NCBI RefSeq assembly: GCF_003284925.1
Contig: NZ_QMEX01000006.1
Location: forward strand, 1-64,000
DNA length: 64,000 bases
Reading direction: 5' to 3'
Source of the DNA: Mycolicibacter senuensis
Lineage (GTDB): Bacteria > Actinomycetota > Actinomycetes > Mycobacteriales > Mycobacteriaceae
The notes beneath the pieces were generated by a model. The model was given only the letters and a program-made list of their open reading frames with translations, was not told where the DNA came from and did no database searches. Position numbers and translations under genes: made by a program. Below are positions 56,743-64,000 of the stretch, piece by piece (positions within the stretch are counted from its first letter, which is position 1; each line of letters opens with the position of its first letter).

Positions 56743-57606
56743 ATGCCCAAGGATCTCGAACCGCATTTCGACGACGTGCAAGCCCACTACGACCTGTCCG
56801 ATGAGTTCTTCCGGCTGTTTCTCGATCCCAGCCAGACCTACAGCTGCGCCTACTTCGAACGCGACGACATGACCCTGGAACAGGCCCAGCTCGCCAAGAT
56901 CGATCTGTCACTGGGCAAGCTCGGATTGCAGCCGGGAATGCTGCTGCTCGACATCGGCTGCGGTTGGGGCGCGACCATGCGTCGCGCCATCGAGAAGTAC
57001 GACGTCAACGTCGTCGGCCTGACCCTGAGCAAGAACCAGGCCGTGCACGCCCAGGCCTCACTCGACGCGATGGACACCTCCCGCAGCCGCCAGGTGCTGC
57101 TGGAGGGCTGGGAATGCTTCGACGACCCGGTCGACCGGATCGTCTCCATCGGCGCGTTCGAGCACTTCGGCCATGACCGCTACGACGACTTTTTCGCCAT
57201 GGCCTATCACGTGCTGCCCCCGTCCGGGGTGATGCTGCTACACACCATCTCCGGCTTGACGATTCCGCAGATGAGGGAGCTCGGTCTGCCGTTGACGTTC
57301 GCGATGGCCCGCTTCATCAAGTTCATCGTCACCGAGATCTTCCCGGGCGGGCGGTTGCCCACCGTCGAGATGGTGCAAGACCACTCCGCAGGCGCGGGAT
57401 TCAGGCTGACGCGCCGCCAGTCCCTGCAACCGCACTACGTCCGAACACTCGACTGCTGGGCGACCGCGCTGGAAGCCCACCGCGAAGAAGCCATCGCAAT
57501 CCAGTCCCCGGAGGTCTACGACCGCTACATGCACTATCTGACCGGCTGCGCCAAAGGGTTCCGCGAGGGGTACATCGACGTCAACCAGTTCACTCTGCAG
57601 AAATAG
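56743..57606 (+). CDS. mycolic acid cyclopropane synthase, MmaA2/CmaA1-like
   Basis: 287 residues. [44 protein letters not shown] near 12-55, [30 protein letters not shown] near 69-98, and [17 protein letters not shown] near 222-238 place it with MmaA2, CmaA1 and PcaA. These add cis-cyclopropane rings to meromycolates. [16 protein letters not shown] favours the MmaA2/CmaA1 branch. Exact specificity cannot be read from sequence. 7 bases to the next gene. Confidence 0.87.
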   Translation: MPKDLEPHFDDVQAHYDLSDEFFRLFLDPSQTYSCAYFERDDMTLEQAQLAKIDLSLGKLGLQPGMLLLDIGCGWGATMRRAIEKYDVNVVGLTLSKNQAVHAQASLDAMDTSRSRQVLLEGWECFDDPVDRIVSIGAFEHFGHDRYDDFFAMAYHVLPPSGVMLLHTISGLTIPQMRELGLPLTFAMARFIKFIVTEIFPGGRLPTVEMVQDHSAGAGFRLTRRQSLQPHYVRTLDCWATALEAHREEAIAIQSPEVYDRYMHYLTGCAKGFREGYIDVNQFTLQK

Positions 57607-57613
57607 GACCGAT

Positions 57614-58522
57614 ATGACCGACGCATCCACCAGCGCCGAGCAAATGCATCCGCATTTCGAGGACGTCCAGGCCCACTACGACCTATCCGACGACTTCTTC
57701 GGCCTGTTCCAGGACCCCACCCGTACCTACAGTTGCGCCTACTTCCAAGACCCGGATTCCACGTTGGAGGAGGCACAGCTGGCCAAGATCGATCTCAATC
57801 TCGACAAATTGGACCTGCTGCCCGGTATGACGCTGCTCGACATCGGCTGCGGGTGGGGCGCCACCATGAAACGCGCCCTGGAGAAATACGACGTCAACGT
57901 CGTCGGTCTGACGCTATCGAGGAACCAGCACGCCTACGCGCAGCAGTTGATCGACACCGCCGACTCCGGTCGCGACCGCCAGGTTCTGCTGCACGGCTGG
58001 GAGGAATTCAGCGCGCCGGTCGACCGCATCGTCTCTATCGAGGCATTCGAGCACTTCGGGCATGATCGCTACAACGAGTTCTTCGCGCGGTGTTACGACA
58101 TCCTGCCCGACGACGGCCGAATGGTGATCCAGAGCAGCGTCAGTTTCCACCCCTACGACCTCAACGCCCGCGGCAAGAAGCTCACCTTCGAAACCGCGCG
58201 CTTCATCAAGTTCATGGTCACCGAGATCTTCCCCGGCGGTCGGCTGCCCACCACCGAGATGATGATTCAGCACGGCGAGAAGGCCGGCTTCGTGGTCCCG
58301 GAAGCCCTCTCCCTGCGACCGCACTACATCAAGACTTTGCAGATCTGGGGTGACGCGCTGGAAGCCCGCAAGAACGAGGCCGTCGCGATCCAATCCGAGC
58401 AGGTCTACCAGCGCTACGTGAAGTACCTGCGAGGGTGCCAGCACTACTTCACCGACGAGATGCTCGATGTCAGCCTGGTCAGCTACCACAAGCCCGGGGC
58501 CGAACCGACCACGACACGGTGA
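57614..58522 (+). CDS. mmaA4: hydroxymycolate synthase, MmaA4 (Hma)-like
   Basis: 302 residues. [56 protein letters not shown] (Glu where cyclopropane synthases have Gly), [18 protein letters not shown] and [25 protein letters not shown] are the diagnostic stretches of MmaA4. This enzyme makes the hydroxymycolate precursor of keto- and methoxymycolates. No MmaA3 (methoxy-forming) is in the cluster, so keto-mycolates are the likely oxygenated product if mmaA3 is absent elsewhere. Last gene of the operon. Confidence 0.92.
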   Translation: MTDASTSAEQMHPHFEDVQAHYDLSDDFFGLFQDPTRTYSCAYFQDPDSTLEEAQLAKIDLNLDKLDLLPGMTLLDIGCGWGATMKRALEKYDVNVVGLTLSRNQHAYAQQLIDTADSGRDRQVLLHGWEEFSAPVDRIVSIEAFEHFGHDRYNEFFARCYDILPDDGRMVIQSSVSFHPYDLNARGKKLTFETARFIKFMVTEIFPGGRLPTTEMMIQHGEKAGFVVPEALSLRPHYIKTLQIWGDALEARKNEAVAIQSEQVYQRYVKYLRGCQHYFTDEMLDVSLVSYHKPGAEPTTTR

Positions 58523-58555
58523 GTCCGGGTCCCCGGGCCAGCGGAGGTGGGCCGA

Positions 58556-59050
58556 TCAGCCCAGTGCTGCGATGGCCGCGTCGTAGTCGGGCTCGTTGGC
58601 GATCTCGGTTACCAGCTCGGTGTAGACAACCTTGCCGTCGGCGTCGATGACTACCACGGCACGCGCCAGCAGCCCGGCCATCGGACCGTCGGCGATGGTC
58701 ACCCCGTAATCACCGCCGAAGTTCGACCGGAAGGCCGAGGCCGTCGTCACGTTCTCGATGCCCTCCGCACCGCAGAAGCGCTGCTGCGCGAACGGCAGAT
58801 CGTTGGACACGCACACCACGGTCAGACCGCTGGCGGCGGCGCGTTCGTTGAACGTTCGCACGCTCGTCGCACACACCGGGGTGTCGATGGACGGGAAGAT
58901 GTTCAGCAATACCGGCTTGCCGCCGAACTGAGCACTCTCGACCACACCGAGGTCCGTTCCGGTCAGTGAGAATGCGGGCGCCGCATCCCCCACCGCGGGT
59001 AGTTCGCCGACCGTCGTCACTGGATTTCCACGCAAAGTTATCTGTGCCAC
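58556..59050 (-). CDS. tpx: thiol peroxidase
   Basis: 164-residue atypical 2-Cys peroxiredoxin that detoxifies peroxides using thioredoxin. The peroxidatic Cys60 is in [12 protein letters not shown] and the resolving Cys93 in [10 protein letters not shown], matching Rv1932. A GTG at 59050 gives [17 protein letters not shown], the family N-terminus; the frame is open further upstream, but that part is not homologous. It converges on the mycolate operon. Confidence 0.95.
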   Translation of the reverse strand: MAQITLRGNPVTTVGELPAVGDAAPAFSLTGTDLGVVESAQFGGKPVLLNIFPSIDTPVCATSVRTFNERAAASGLTVVCVSNDLPFAQQRFCGAEGIENVTTASAFRSNFGGDYGVTIADGPMAGLLARAVVVIDADGKVVYTELVTEIANEPDYDAAIAALG

Positions 59051-59198
59051 GCATGTAGTGTGCCAGTTGCGGCCCTCGCTGCGGAAGGCAGCGCCGATCA
59101 GCCCTCGGATTGCCGATTTGGAGGCTTCCCAAACCCGTTGTCCGCCAGTTGTTTTAGTAGCCATTGCCAGTGCCGATCTCATCCGGTACCGTGCGCTC

Positions 59199-60212
59199 AT
59201 GGCCGATCGAAACCGTCGCTTTCTGCTCCGCGAGCGCCCCACCGGCCGCATCGGTCCGGACACCTTCGAGTTCAGCGAACAGGCGGTGCCGGCGATTGGC
59301 GACGGCGAGGCATTGGTGCGCGTCGAGTGGATCTCGCTGGACCCCACCAACCGCATGTGGATCAACGACACGCCGTCGTACCTGCCGCCGGTCGGGATCG
59401 GCGAGGTCATGCGCGCGGCCGGACTCGGTGAAGTCGTCGCGTCGAACAATCCGAATTATCCGGTCGGCCAGATCGTGCAGGGTCTGACCGGCTGGCAGGA
59501 CTATGTGGTCGTCTCGGACGCCATGCCGTTGTTCCCCGTCGACGTCGCCGACGGTGTCTCACCGAGCGCCTACCTGGGTGCACTCGGGATGACCGGACTC
59601 ACCGCGTGGGTCGGAATGCGCGACATCGGCAAACCCAAACCCGGCGAGACCGTCGTCGTCTCGGCCGCGGCAGGCGCGGTCGGTTCGGTCGCCGGTCAGC
59701 TGGCCAAGGCCGACGGCGCGCGTGTCGTCGGGATCGCCGGCGGCCCACAGAAGTGCGCGCTGCTGACCGATCAGCTCGGTTTCGATGCGGCCGTGGACTA
59801 CCGCGCGGATGACTGGGCCGCCCGGCTTGCCGCCGCGACCCCCGACGGTATCGACGTCGACTTCGAGAACGTCGGCGGCGACATCATGGATGCGATCTTT
59901 GCGCGCGTCAACATCGGCGCCCGGATCGCGCTCTGCGGGCTGATCTCCGGTTACAACGCGACCGACCCGCCGCCCGGGCCGCGCGCGTTCGGGAACCTGC
60001 TCATCCAGCGGGCAACGCTGCAGGGCTTCATCGTGCTCGACCACTTCCTGCGCGCACCGGAGGCCAACAGCGAGATCGCCGAGCTGATCTCCGCCGGAAA
60101 GCTCACGCCGCTCGAGACCGTCGTCGAGGGCTTCGAGCAGCTCCCGACGGCCATCAACATGCTGTTCGACGGCAAGAACGTCGGCAAACTCGTGGTGAAG
60201 ACCGCCGGCTAG
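59199..60212 (+). CDS. NADP-dependent MDR-family oxidoreductase (CurA/leukotriene-B4-dehydrogenase-like)
   Basis: 337-residue zinc-free medium-chain dehydrogenase. An N-terminal GroES-like fold ([21 protein letters not shown]) is followed by a Rossmann domain with [27 protein letters not shown] near 160-186 and [17 protein letters not shown]. Such enzymes reduce activated double bonds of enones. ATG at 59199. Divergent from tpx, with 148 bases between them. Confidence 0.9.
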   Translation: MADRNRRFLLRERPTGRIGPDTFEFSEQAVPAIGDGEALVRVEWISLDPTNRMWINDTPSYLPPVGIGEVMRAAGLGEVVASNNPNYPVGQIVQGLTGWQDYVVVSDAMPLFPVDVADGVSPSAYLGALGMTGLTAWVGMRDIGKPKPGETVVVSAAAGAVGSVAGQLAKADGARVVGIAGGPQKCALLTDQLGFDAAVDYRADDWAARLAAATPDGIDVDFENVGGDIMDAIFARVNIGARIALCGLISGYNATDPPPGPRAFGNLLIQRATLQGFIVLDHFLRAPEANSEIAELISAGKLTPLETVVEGFEQLPTAINMLFDGKNVGKLVVKTAG

Positions 60213-60292
60213 ATCCGGTTACACCGGGCCGCGAACGAACTTTCGGTAGCTGACTGCCGGTGTGCGGCGCAGCCGGCTGTAGCGTTGCGCAG

Positions 60293-60904
60293 GTGAATTC
60301 TTTTCGTGCGCCCTATTTCGTCGCTGCCGGTGTCGTCTGCTTGGGGATGACGCTGACCGGGTGCGGCGGCTCCGACAGCAATACCTCCTCCGAACGCACC
60401 TCGACGGTCACGGATCTGTTCGTGCCGCCGGCCAACCAGACGCCGTCGGAATGCCCGTCGTCGGCGCCGGCCGACGGCGGCGTCGCCGATTGGACGCTGC
60501 CCGGCGCGACCGGCAGTGTCGCGGTGACCGGTTCCACCGACACCGCCGCTCCGCGGGTCGCCGTGGAGGCGCCGTTCAAGGTGACCCAGACGCAGGTGCA
60601 GACGCTCACCGCCGGCGACGGACCGGTTGTGGCGGACACCGCGACTGTCTCGGTCTGTTACATGGGCGTCAACGGACGTGATGGTTCGGTCTTCGACAGC
60701 AGCTACGAGCGGGGCGAGCCGGTGGAATTCGGTCTCGACCGGGTGGTGCCGGGCTTCCAGAAGGCCATCGCCGGCCAGCAGGTCGGGTCGACGGTGGCGG
60801 TCGCGATGGTTCCCGCCGACGGCTACCCCGAGGGCCAGCCGGCCGCGGGCATTCTGCCGGGCGACACGCTGGTCTTCGCGATCAAGATCCTCAAGGCGCG
60901 CTGA
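60293..60904 (+). CDS. FKBP-type peptidyl-prolyl isomerase lipoprotein
   Basis: 203 residues. The signal peptide ends in the lipobox LTGC (Cys near 24), then a Ser/Thr/Pro linker, then an FKBP domain at ~115-203. That domain shows VCYMGVNGRDGSVFDSSYERGEPVEFGLDRVVPGFQKAI and IPGD-like ILPGDTLVFAIKIL. It would assist folding of proline-containing exported proteins. I use the GTG at 60293; an in-frame start at 60260 lacks a signal-peptide-like beginning. Confidence 0.88.
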   Translation: MNSFRAPYFVAAGVVCLGMTLTGCGGSDSNTSSERTSTVTDLFVPPANQTPSECPSSAPADGGVADWTLPGATGSVAVTGSTDTAAPRVAVEAPFKVTQTQVQTLTAGDGPVVADTATVSVCYMGVNGRDGSVFDSSYERGEPVEFGLDRVVPGFQKAIAGQQVGSTVAVAMVPADGYPEGQPAAGILPGDTLVFAIKILKAR

Positions 60905-60943
60905 GCCGCGGCCGAATGGAATCGGCCCAGCAGGGCTGAGGCG

Positions 60944-61792
60944 TTACTGCGGGTGCGCGGCCAGGTACTCGCCGACCGGAATCCGCGTCGTCGAGACGTA
61001 CCCGATCGGCAGCAGCAGATCCCCGGCTGTGGTGCGGTAGTAAGTGTCCCAGCGGTAGTAGCTCGCGAACCCGGCCGGATCGCCGCCGATGACCGCGGCA
61101 TAGTCGTTGACCGCGCGCACGTAGTGGTCGGAATGGTTGTAGCCCCAGATCGCCTTGTCCCGATTGGTGGCAAACCCATTGGCGGCCAACAGCCGTCCGG
61201 CCGCCATGATGGCATCGCGTGGCGAGTTGATGTCGCCGCCGTTGCCGTAGGCGGCGAACGTCGAGGGCAGGAATTGCATCGGGCCCTGTGCGGCGTCATC
61301 GCTGATGCCGTTGATACGGCCGAATCCGGTCTCGACGAAGTTGATCGCCGCCAGGTAGTTCCACGGCACACCGGAGGCGGCCTCGGCGGCACGGTAGGCG
61401 GCCATCAGCTCGTTAGCCGGCACCGGTGGCACCACCCGCCACGGCGGCATGGTGGATTTGGGCTCGGTGAGCGCCATGAGCTGCCGGCGGGCGTCGATGT
61501 TGCGGTCGTAGACTTCCAGCAGTGCGGCTGGGATCTGCGGGCGTGCGACCGCGTCCCACTCGGGATGCGCACCGAGCGTGCGATAGGCGACCTGCTGGCG
61601 ACGGGCCGCGGCCGCGAGTACCTGCTCGGGCGCGGACGGGTTCCGCAGCGCCCGATCGGCGGCGACCAGGTCGGCGGCCACCGCAGCGGGATCCGGTCCC
61701 GGCGCCGCACCGGCGGGTACTGTCCCCGGCACCGTAAAAACGAGGGCGAACGCGGCGAGAGCGCGCAGCAACCGAACAAGCATACCGATCAT
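60944..61792 (-). CDS. secreted lytic transglycosylase (SLT domain)
   Basis: ~282 residues. The signal peptide MIGMLVRLLRALAAFALVFTVPGTVPAGA precedes a helical region (~35-130). The lysozyme-like SLT domain has the catalytic Glu in AINFVETGFGRINGISDDAAQGPMQFLPSTFAAYG. The enzyme would cleave glycan strands of peptidoglycan. Two ATGs, 61792 and 61783, fit the signal peptide. Confidence 0.88.
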   Translation of the reverse strand: MIGMLVRLLRALAAFALVFTVPGTVPAGAAPGPDPAAVAADLVAADRALRNPSAPEQVLAAAARRQQVAYRTLGAHPEWDAVARPQIPAALLEVYDRNIDARRQLMALTEPKSTMPPWRVVPPVPANELMAAYRAAEAASGVPWNYLAAINFVETGFGRINGISDDAAQGPMQFLPSTFAAYGNGGDINSPRDAIMAAGRLLAANGFATNRDKAIWGYNHSDHYVRAVNDYAAVIGGDPAGFASYYRWDTYYRTTAGDLLLPIGYVSTTRIPVGEYLAAHPQ

Positions 61793-61969
61793 CTTGGCGC
61801 GTGAACCGGCCGAAACGCCGCAAGGCGGCGGGCCGCAGCGTTCCGCGCCGACTAGAACGCGTTCTGTTCGCAACTGCATGCGCACTAATACACGCAGGTC
61901 ACTCGCATCTGACAGCGACTACGGCCTGTTACATTGTGGGCACAGTTCATGGCATCGAGGGGATAGCGC

Positions 61970-63559
61970 GTGACCATCACCAGTGTGACGACCGACGTCG
62001 TCATCGTCGGATTCGGCGCCGCCGGCACCTCCGCCGCGATCACCGCCCGCGAACACGGCGCCGAGGTCATCGCGGTGGATCGGGCCAACGGCGGCGGCGC
62101 CACGGCGATCTCCGGGGGCATCATCTATGCCGGCGCGGGGACGTCGGTCCAACAAGCCGCCGGCGTGCAAGACACCCCCGAGCAGATGCTGGACTACCTG
62201 CGCCTGGAAGTCGGCGAGGCGGTCAGCCCCGACACGCTGCAGCGCTTTGTCGTCACCAGCCCGGAGATGATCGACTGGTTGCAACGCCACGGCGTGCCGT
62301 TCAACCCGGGCCTGTGCCCCTATAAGACGTCGTTTCCGAACAACCGCTACTACCTGTATCACTCCGGCAGCGAGAACGCCGGCGTCTCCCGTGCGGTGAC
62401 GCCGCCGGTGCAGCGCGGCCACCGCGCCTACGGCAAAGGCACCTCCGGCAAGAAGATCTATGTGCCGCTGGCCGAATCAGCACGCAAGCTCGGCGTGGAC
62501 TTCCGGCCGCACACCAGGGTCACCGCACTGCTGCAGGACGCCGCCGGACGGGTGACCGGGGTGCGGGCCCTGACGATGGGGCAGGCGCCGCGGCGCATCC
62601 AGCGGCGTTACGCCAGGCTTGCCGCGATCTCGTCCAAGCCCGGGGTCTACTACCCCCCGCTGCGCGCCGCGATGGAGCGTCGGTTGCGGAAGCTGGAGCA
62701 CCGCTACGCCCGTCGCATTGAGATCACCGCTCGCCGCGGAGTGATCATCTGCGCCGGCGGTTTCATCGCCAACACCGAGTGGCGCAAGCGCTACGCCCCG
62801 GAATTCAACGGCGGCCTGCCGCTGGGAACCAGCGGTGACGACGGCAGCGGCATCGCGTTGGCGACCAGCGTCGGCGGAGTGCCCGACCGGATGGACAATG
62901 TCTCGGCGTGGCGGTTCATCACTCCGCCGAGCGCGTTCATCTCCGCGGTCGTCGTCGACGAGAAGGGCGACCGGGTGATCGACGAGACGCGCTACGGCGC
63001 GGCGCTCGGGCAGGCCTTGGTGAAAAACCATGGCAGCAAGGGCTGGATCCTTGCCGACGCCACCCTCATGGCCGAGGCCCGGCGCCAGCTGCTCACCCAG
63101 ACGCTGTGGTTCCAGCGCGCCCAGGCCGCGGCGTTGATGTTCACCGGTGCGGTGCGCGGCAAGACACTGGCGGACGTCGCCCGGTGCACCGGGATCGACC
63201 CCGACGGCCTGCGGGCCACCGTCGCCGCGCACAACGACGCCATCGACTCCGGCACCGAGGACCCGGCCGGAAAGCCGGCCGAGTTCCGCCGCCGCATTGA
63301 CAAGGCCCCGTTCACCCTGCTGGACATCTCGGTGCGGCCCAACGTCTTGCTGCCGACCCCGATGCTGACGTTGGGCGGGGTGCGGGTCGCCGAGGACACC
63401 GGCGCAGTCGTCGACGCCGAGGGCACGCCGATCCCCGGGCTCTACAGCGCCGGCCGCACCGCTATCGGCGTCGCCTCACACTCATATGTCAGCGGACTGT
63501 CGATCGCCGACTGCATCTTCGCCGGCCGCCGCGCCGGAGCCAGCGCGGCCGGTAGCTGA
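61970..63559 (+). CDS. FAD-binding dehydrogenase, KstD/fumarate-reductase-like
   Basis: 529-residue flavoprotein from a GTG. The FAD site is VVIVGFGAAGTSAAITAREHGAEVIAVDR near 10-38, GGATAISGGIIYAGAG follows, and the C-terminal FAD contact is GLYSAGRTAIGVASHSYVSGLSIADCIFAGR. Members include 3-ketosteroid delta-1-dehydrogenases and the uncharacterised Rv1817. I do not see enough to claim steroid activity. The last 78 bases overlap the convergent NYN-domain gene. Confidence 0.87.
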   Translation: MTITSVTTDVVIVGFGAAGTSAAITAREHGAEVIAVDRANGGGATAISGGIIYAGAGTSVQQAAGVQDTPEQMLDYLRLEVGEAVSPDTLQRFVVTSPEMIDWLQRHGVPFNPGLCPYKTSFPNNRYYLYHSGSENAGVSRAVTPPVQRGHRAYGKGTSGKKIYVPLAESARKLGVDFRPHTRVTALLQDAAGRVTGVRALTMGQAPRRIQRRYARLAAISSKPGVYYPPLRAAMERRLRKLEHRYARRIEITARRGVIICAGGFIANTEWRKRYAPEFNGGLPLGTSGDDGSGIALATSVGGVPDRMDNVSAWRFITPPSAFISAVVVDEKGDRVIDETRYGAALGQALVKNHGSKGWILADATLMAEARRQLLTQTLWFQRAQAAALMFTGAVRGKTLADVARCTGIDPDGLRATVAAHNDAIDSGTEDPAGKPAEFRRRIDKAPFTLLDISVRPNVLLPTPMLTLGGVRVAEDTGAVVDAEGTPIPGLYSAGRTAIGVASHSYVSGLSIADCIFAGRRAGASAAGS

Positions 63560-63937
63560 AGCCGCGGCCGGCTCGATCAGGTCGCGGAAGCGCGACGCGG
63601 GGCAGCTGGCTGCGCCCGCAGCGGTAACCCGATCAACCAGCACGGCATCCGATGTCACCACCGTGATGTCGTGCGGCCGCTCGTCGGCTCTAACCAGCCG
63701 GACGATCTCGTCGTCGGCAGAGTTGGCGGCGGCCCGCGGCGCGGCGGCGATCTCGATGACCTGCGAGGCAAGCGGCGGTGACGGCGGCTTCTCGAACACC
63801 ACGGTGACGCGCTGGTTCTCCGCCGTCGCCCACTGTTCGAGCTGGCGGGTCAACCGGACCATCGCCGCATCACGGTCCTTCCACCAGCCGTCCGGGCGGG
63901 AACCGATTACGTTCATCGCGTCGACGATCCAGCGCAC
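63482..63937 (-). CDS. NYN-domain (YacP-like) putative RNase
   Basis: 151 residues from a GTG. The PIN-like NYN fold begins RWIVDAMNVIGSRPDGWW with the first catalytic Asp. Further acidic residues are in SADDEIVRL and in VTSDAVLVDRV. The C-terminal ~25 residues are read from sequence antisense to the flavoprotein gene and look like an added Ala/Gly-rich tail. Probably an endoribonuclease in RNA processing. Confidence 0.82.
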   Translation of the reverse strand: MRWIVDAMNVIGSRPDGWWKDRDAAMVRLTRQLEQWATAENQRVTVVFEKPPSPPLASQVIEIAAAPRAAANSADDEIVRLVRADERPHDITVVTSDAVLVDRVTAAGAASCPASRFRDLIEPAAASATGRAGSGAAAGEDAVGDRQSADI

Positions 63938-63960
63938 CCCTCCGACGGTACGGTGCAGCC

Positions 63961-64000
63961 ATGAGCCCGCGCCACGACGATGCGGAGCGTAGCGACGAGG
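63961..64000 (+). CDS. possible start of a gene cut by the window edge
   Basis: An ATG at 63961, 23 bases from the divergent NYN start, opens a frame (MSPRHDDAERSDE) that runs off the window. Only 13 codons are visible, so this is weak. Confidence 0.3.
   Translation, partial: MSPRHDDAERSDE

Overview
The window is chromosomal DNA from a high-GC actinobacterium and almost certainly from a non-tuberculous mycobacterium. It carries several mycobacterial signature genes: rbpA, split lnt and ppm1, pncA of the M. tuberculosis type, cyclopropane/methoxy mycolic acid methyltransferases with a KasB-type ketoacyl synthase, F420-dependent enzymes and a 13E12-family HNH fragment. I cannot name the species. 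Comparisons to M. tuberculosis H37Rv (Rv numbers) are from memory of those protein families, not from a search. No rRNA, tRNA, CRISPR array, intact insertion sequence or prophage was seen.

Layout. (1) 1-16.9 kb follows the H37Rv order Rv2051c-Rv2038c: lnt/ppm1, rbpA, a small zinc-finger-like protein, an LppI-type lipoprotein, LipT-type esterase, pncA, its partner, and a four-gene sugar ABC importer. pks12 is missing from its expected place. A block holding a TOBE/HTH protein, DoxX, an ECF41 sigma factor and a YhgE/Pip exporter with a degenerate ATPase lies between the pncA pair and the importer. (2) 16.9-32.6 kb is mostly housekeeping and lipid/xenobiotic metabolism: TDT-family carrier, aconitase, methyltransferase, exported proteins, SDR, a DapB-like dehydrogenase, the helicase HrpA, and two CHK-type phosphotransferases around a DUF7064-type protein. 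(3) 32.6-37.6 kb is an accessory island: secreted repeat peptide, macro-domain ADP-ribose hydrolase, RelBE and MazEF toxin-antitoxin pairs, two tiny membrane proteins, a stand-alone ammonia-dependent NAD synthetase, a dead LGFP-repeat gene, and several short repeat families. (4) 37.6-49.8 kb contains sulfotransferase/DUF1214, regulator-target pairs with visible palindromic operators (TetR/MFS, MarR/oxidoreductase, GntR/hydroxylase), frameshifted and truncated genes, and an Rv1987-like CBM2 secreted protein. (5) 49.8-53.4 kb has an amino-acid permease, an F420 LLM oxidoreductase, DoxX and TetR. (6) 53.7-58.5 kb is a tight five-gene mycolic-acid operon with four SAM-dependent methyltransferases and an embedded KasB paralogue. 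(7) 58.5-64 kb carries tpx, an MDR oxidoreductase, an FKBP lipoprotein, a lytic transglycosylase, a KstD-like flavoprotein and an NYN-domain protein.

How the genes work together. lnt and ppm1 supply lipoprotein acylation and polyprenyl-phosphomannose for the envelope. The five-gene mycolate operon probably modifies, and may help elongate, meromycolate chains. pncA and the extra nadE both feed NAD, while the macro domain handles ADP-ribose. The two toxin-antitoxin loci with nadE and macro form the most unusual neighbourhood. The KasB-in-methyltransferase operon and that NAD/ADP-ribose/TA island are the two places I would examine first.
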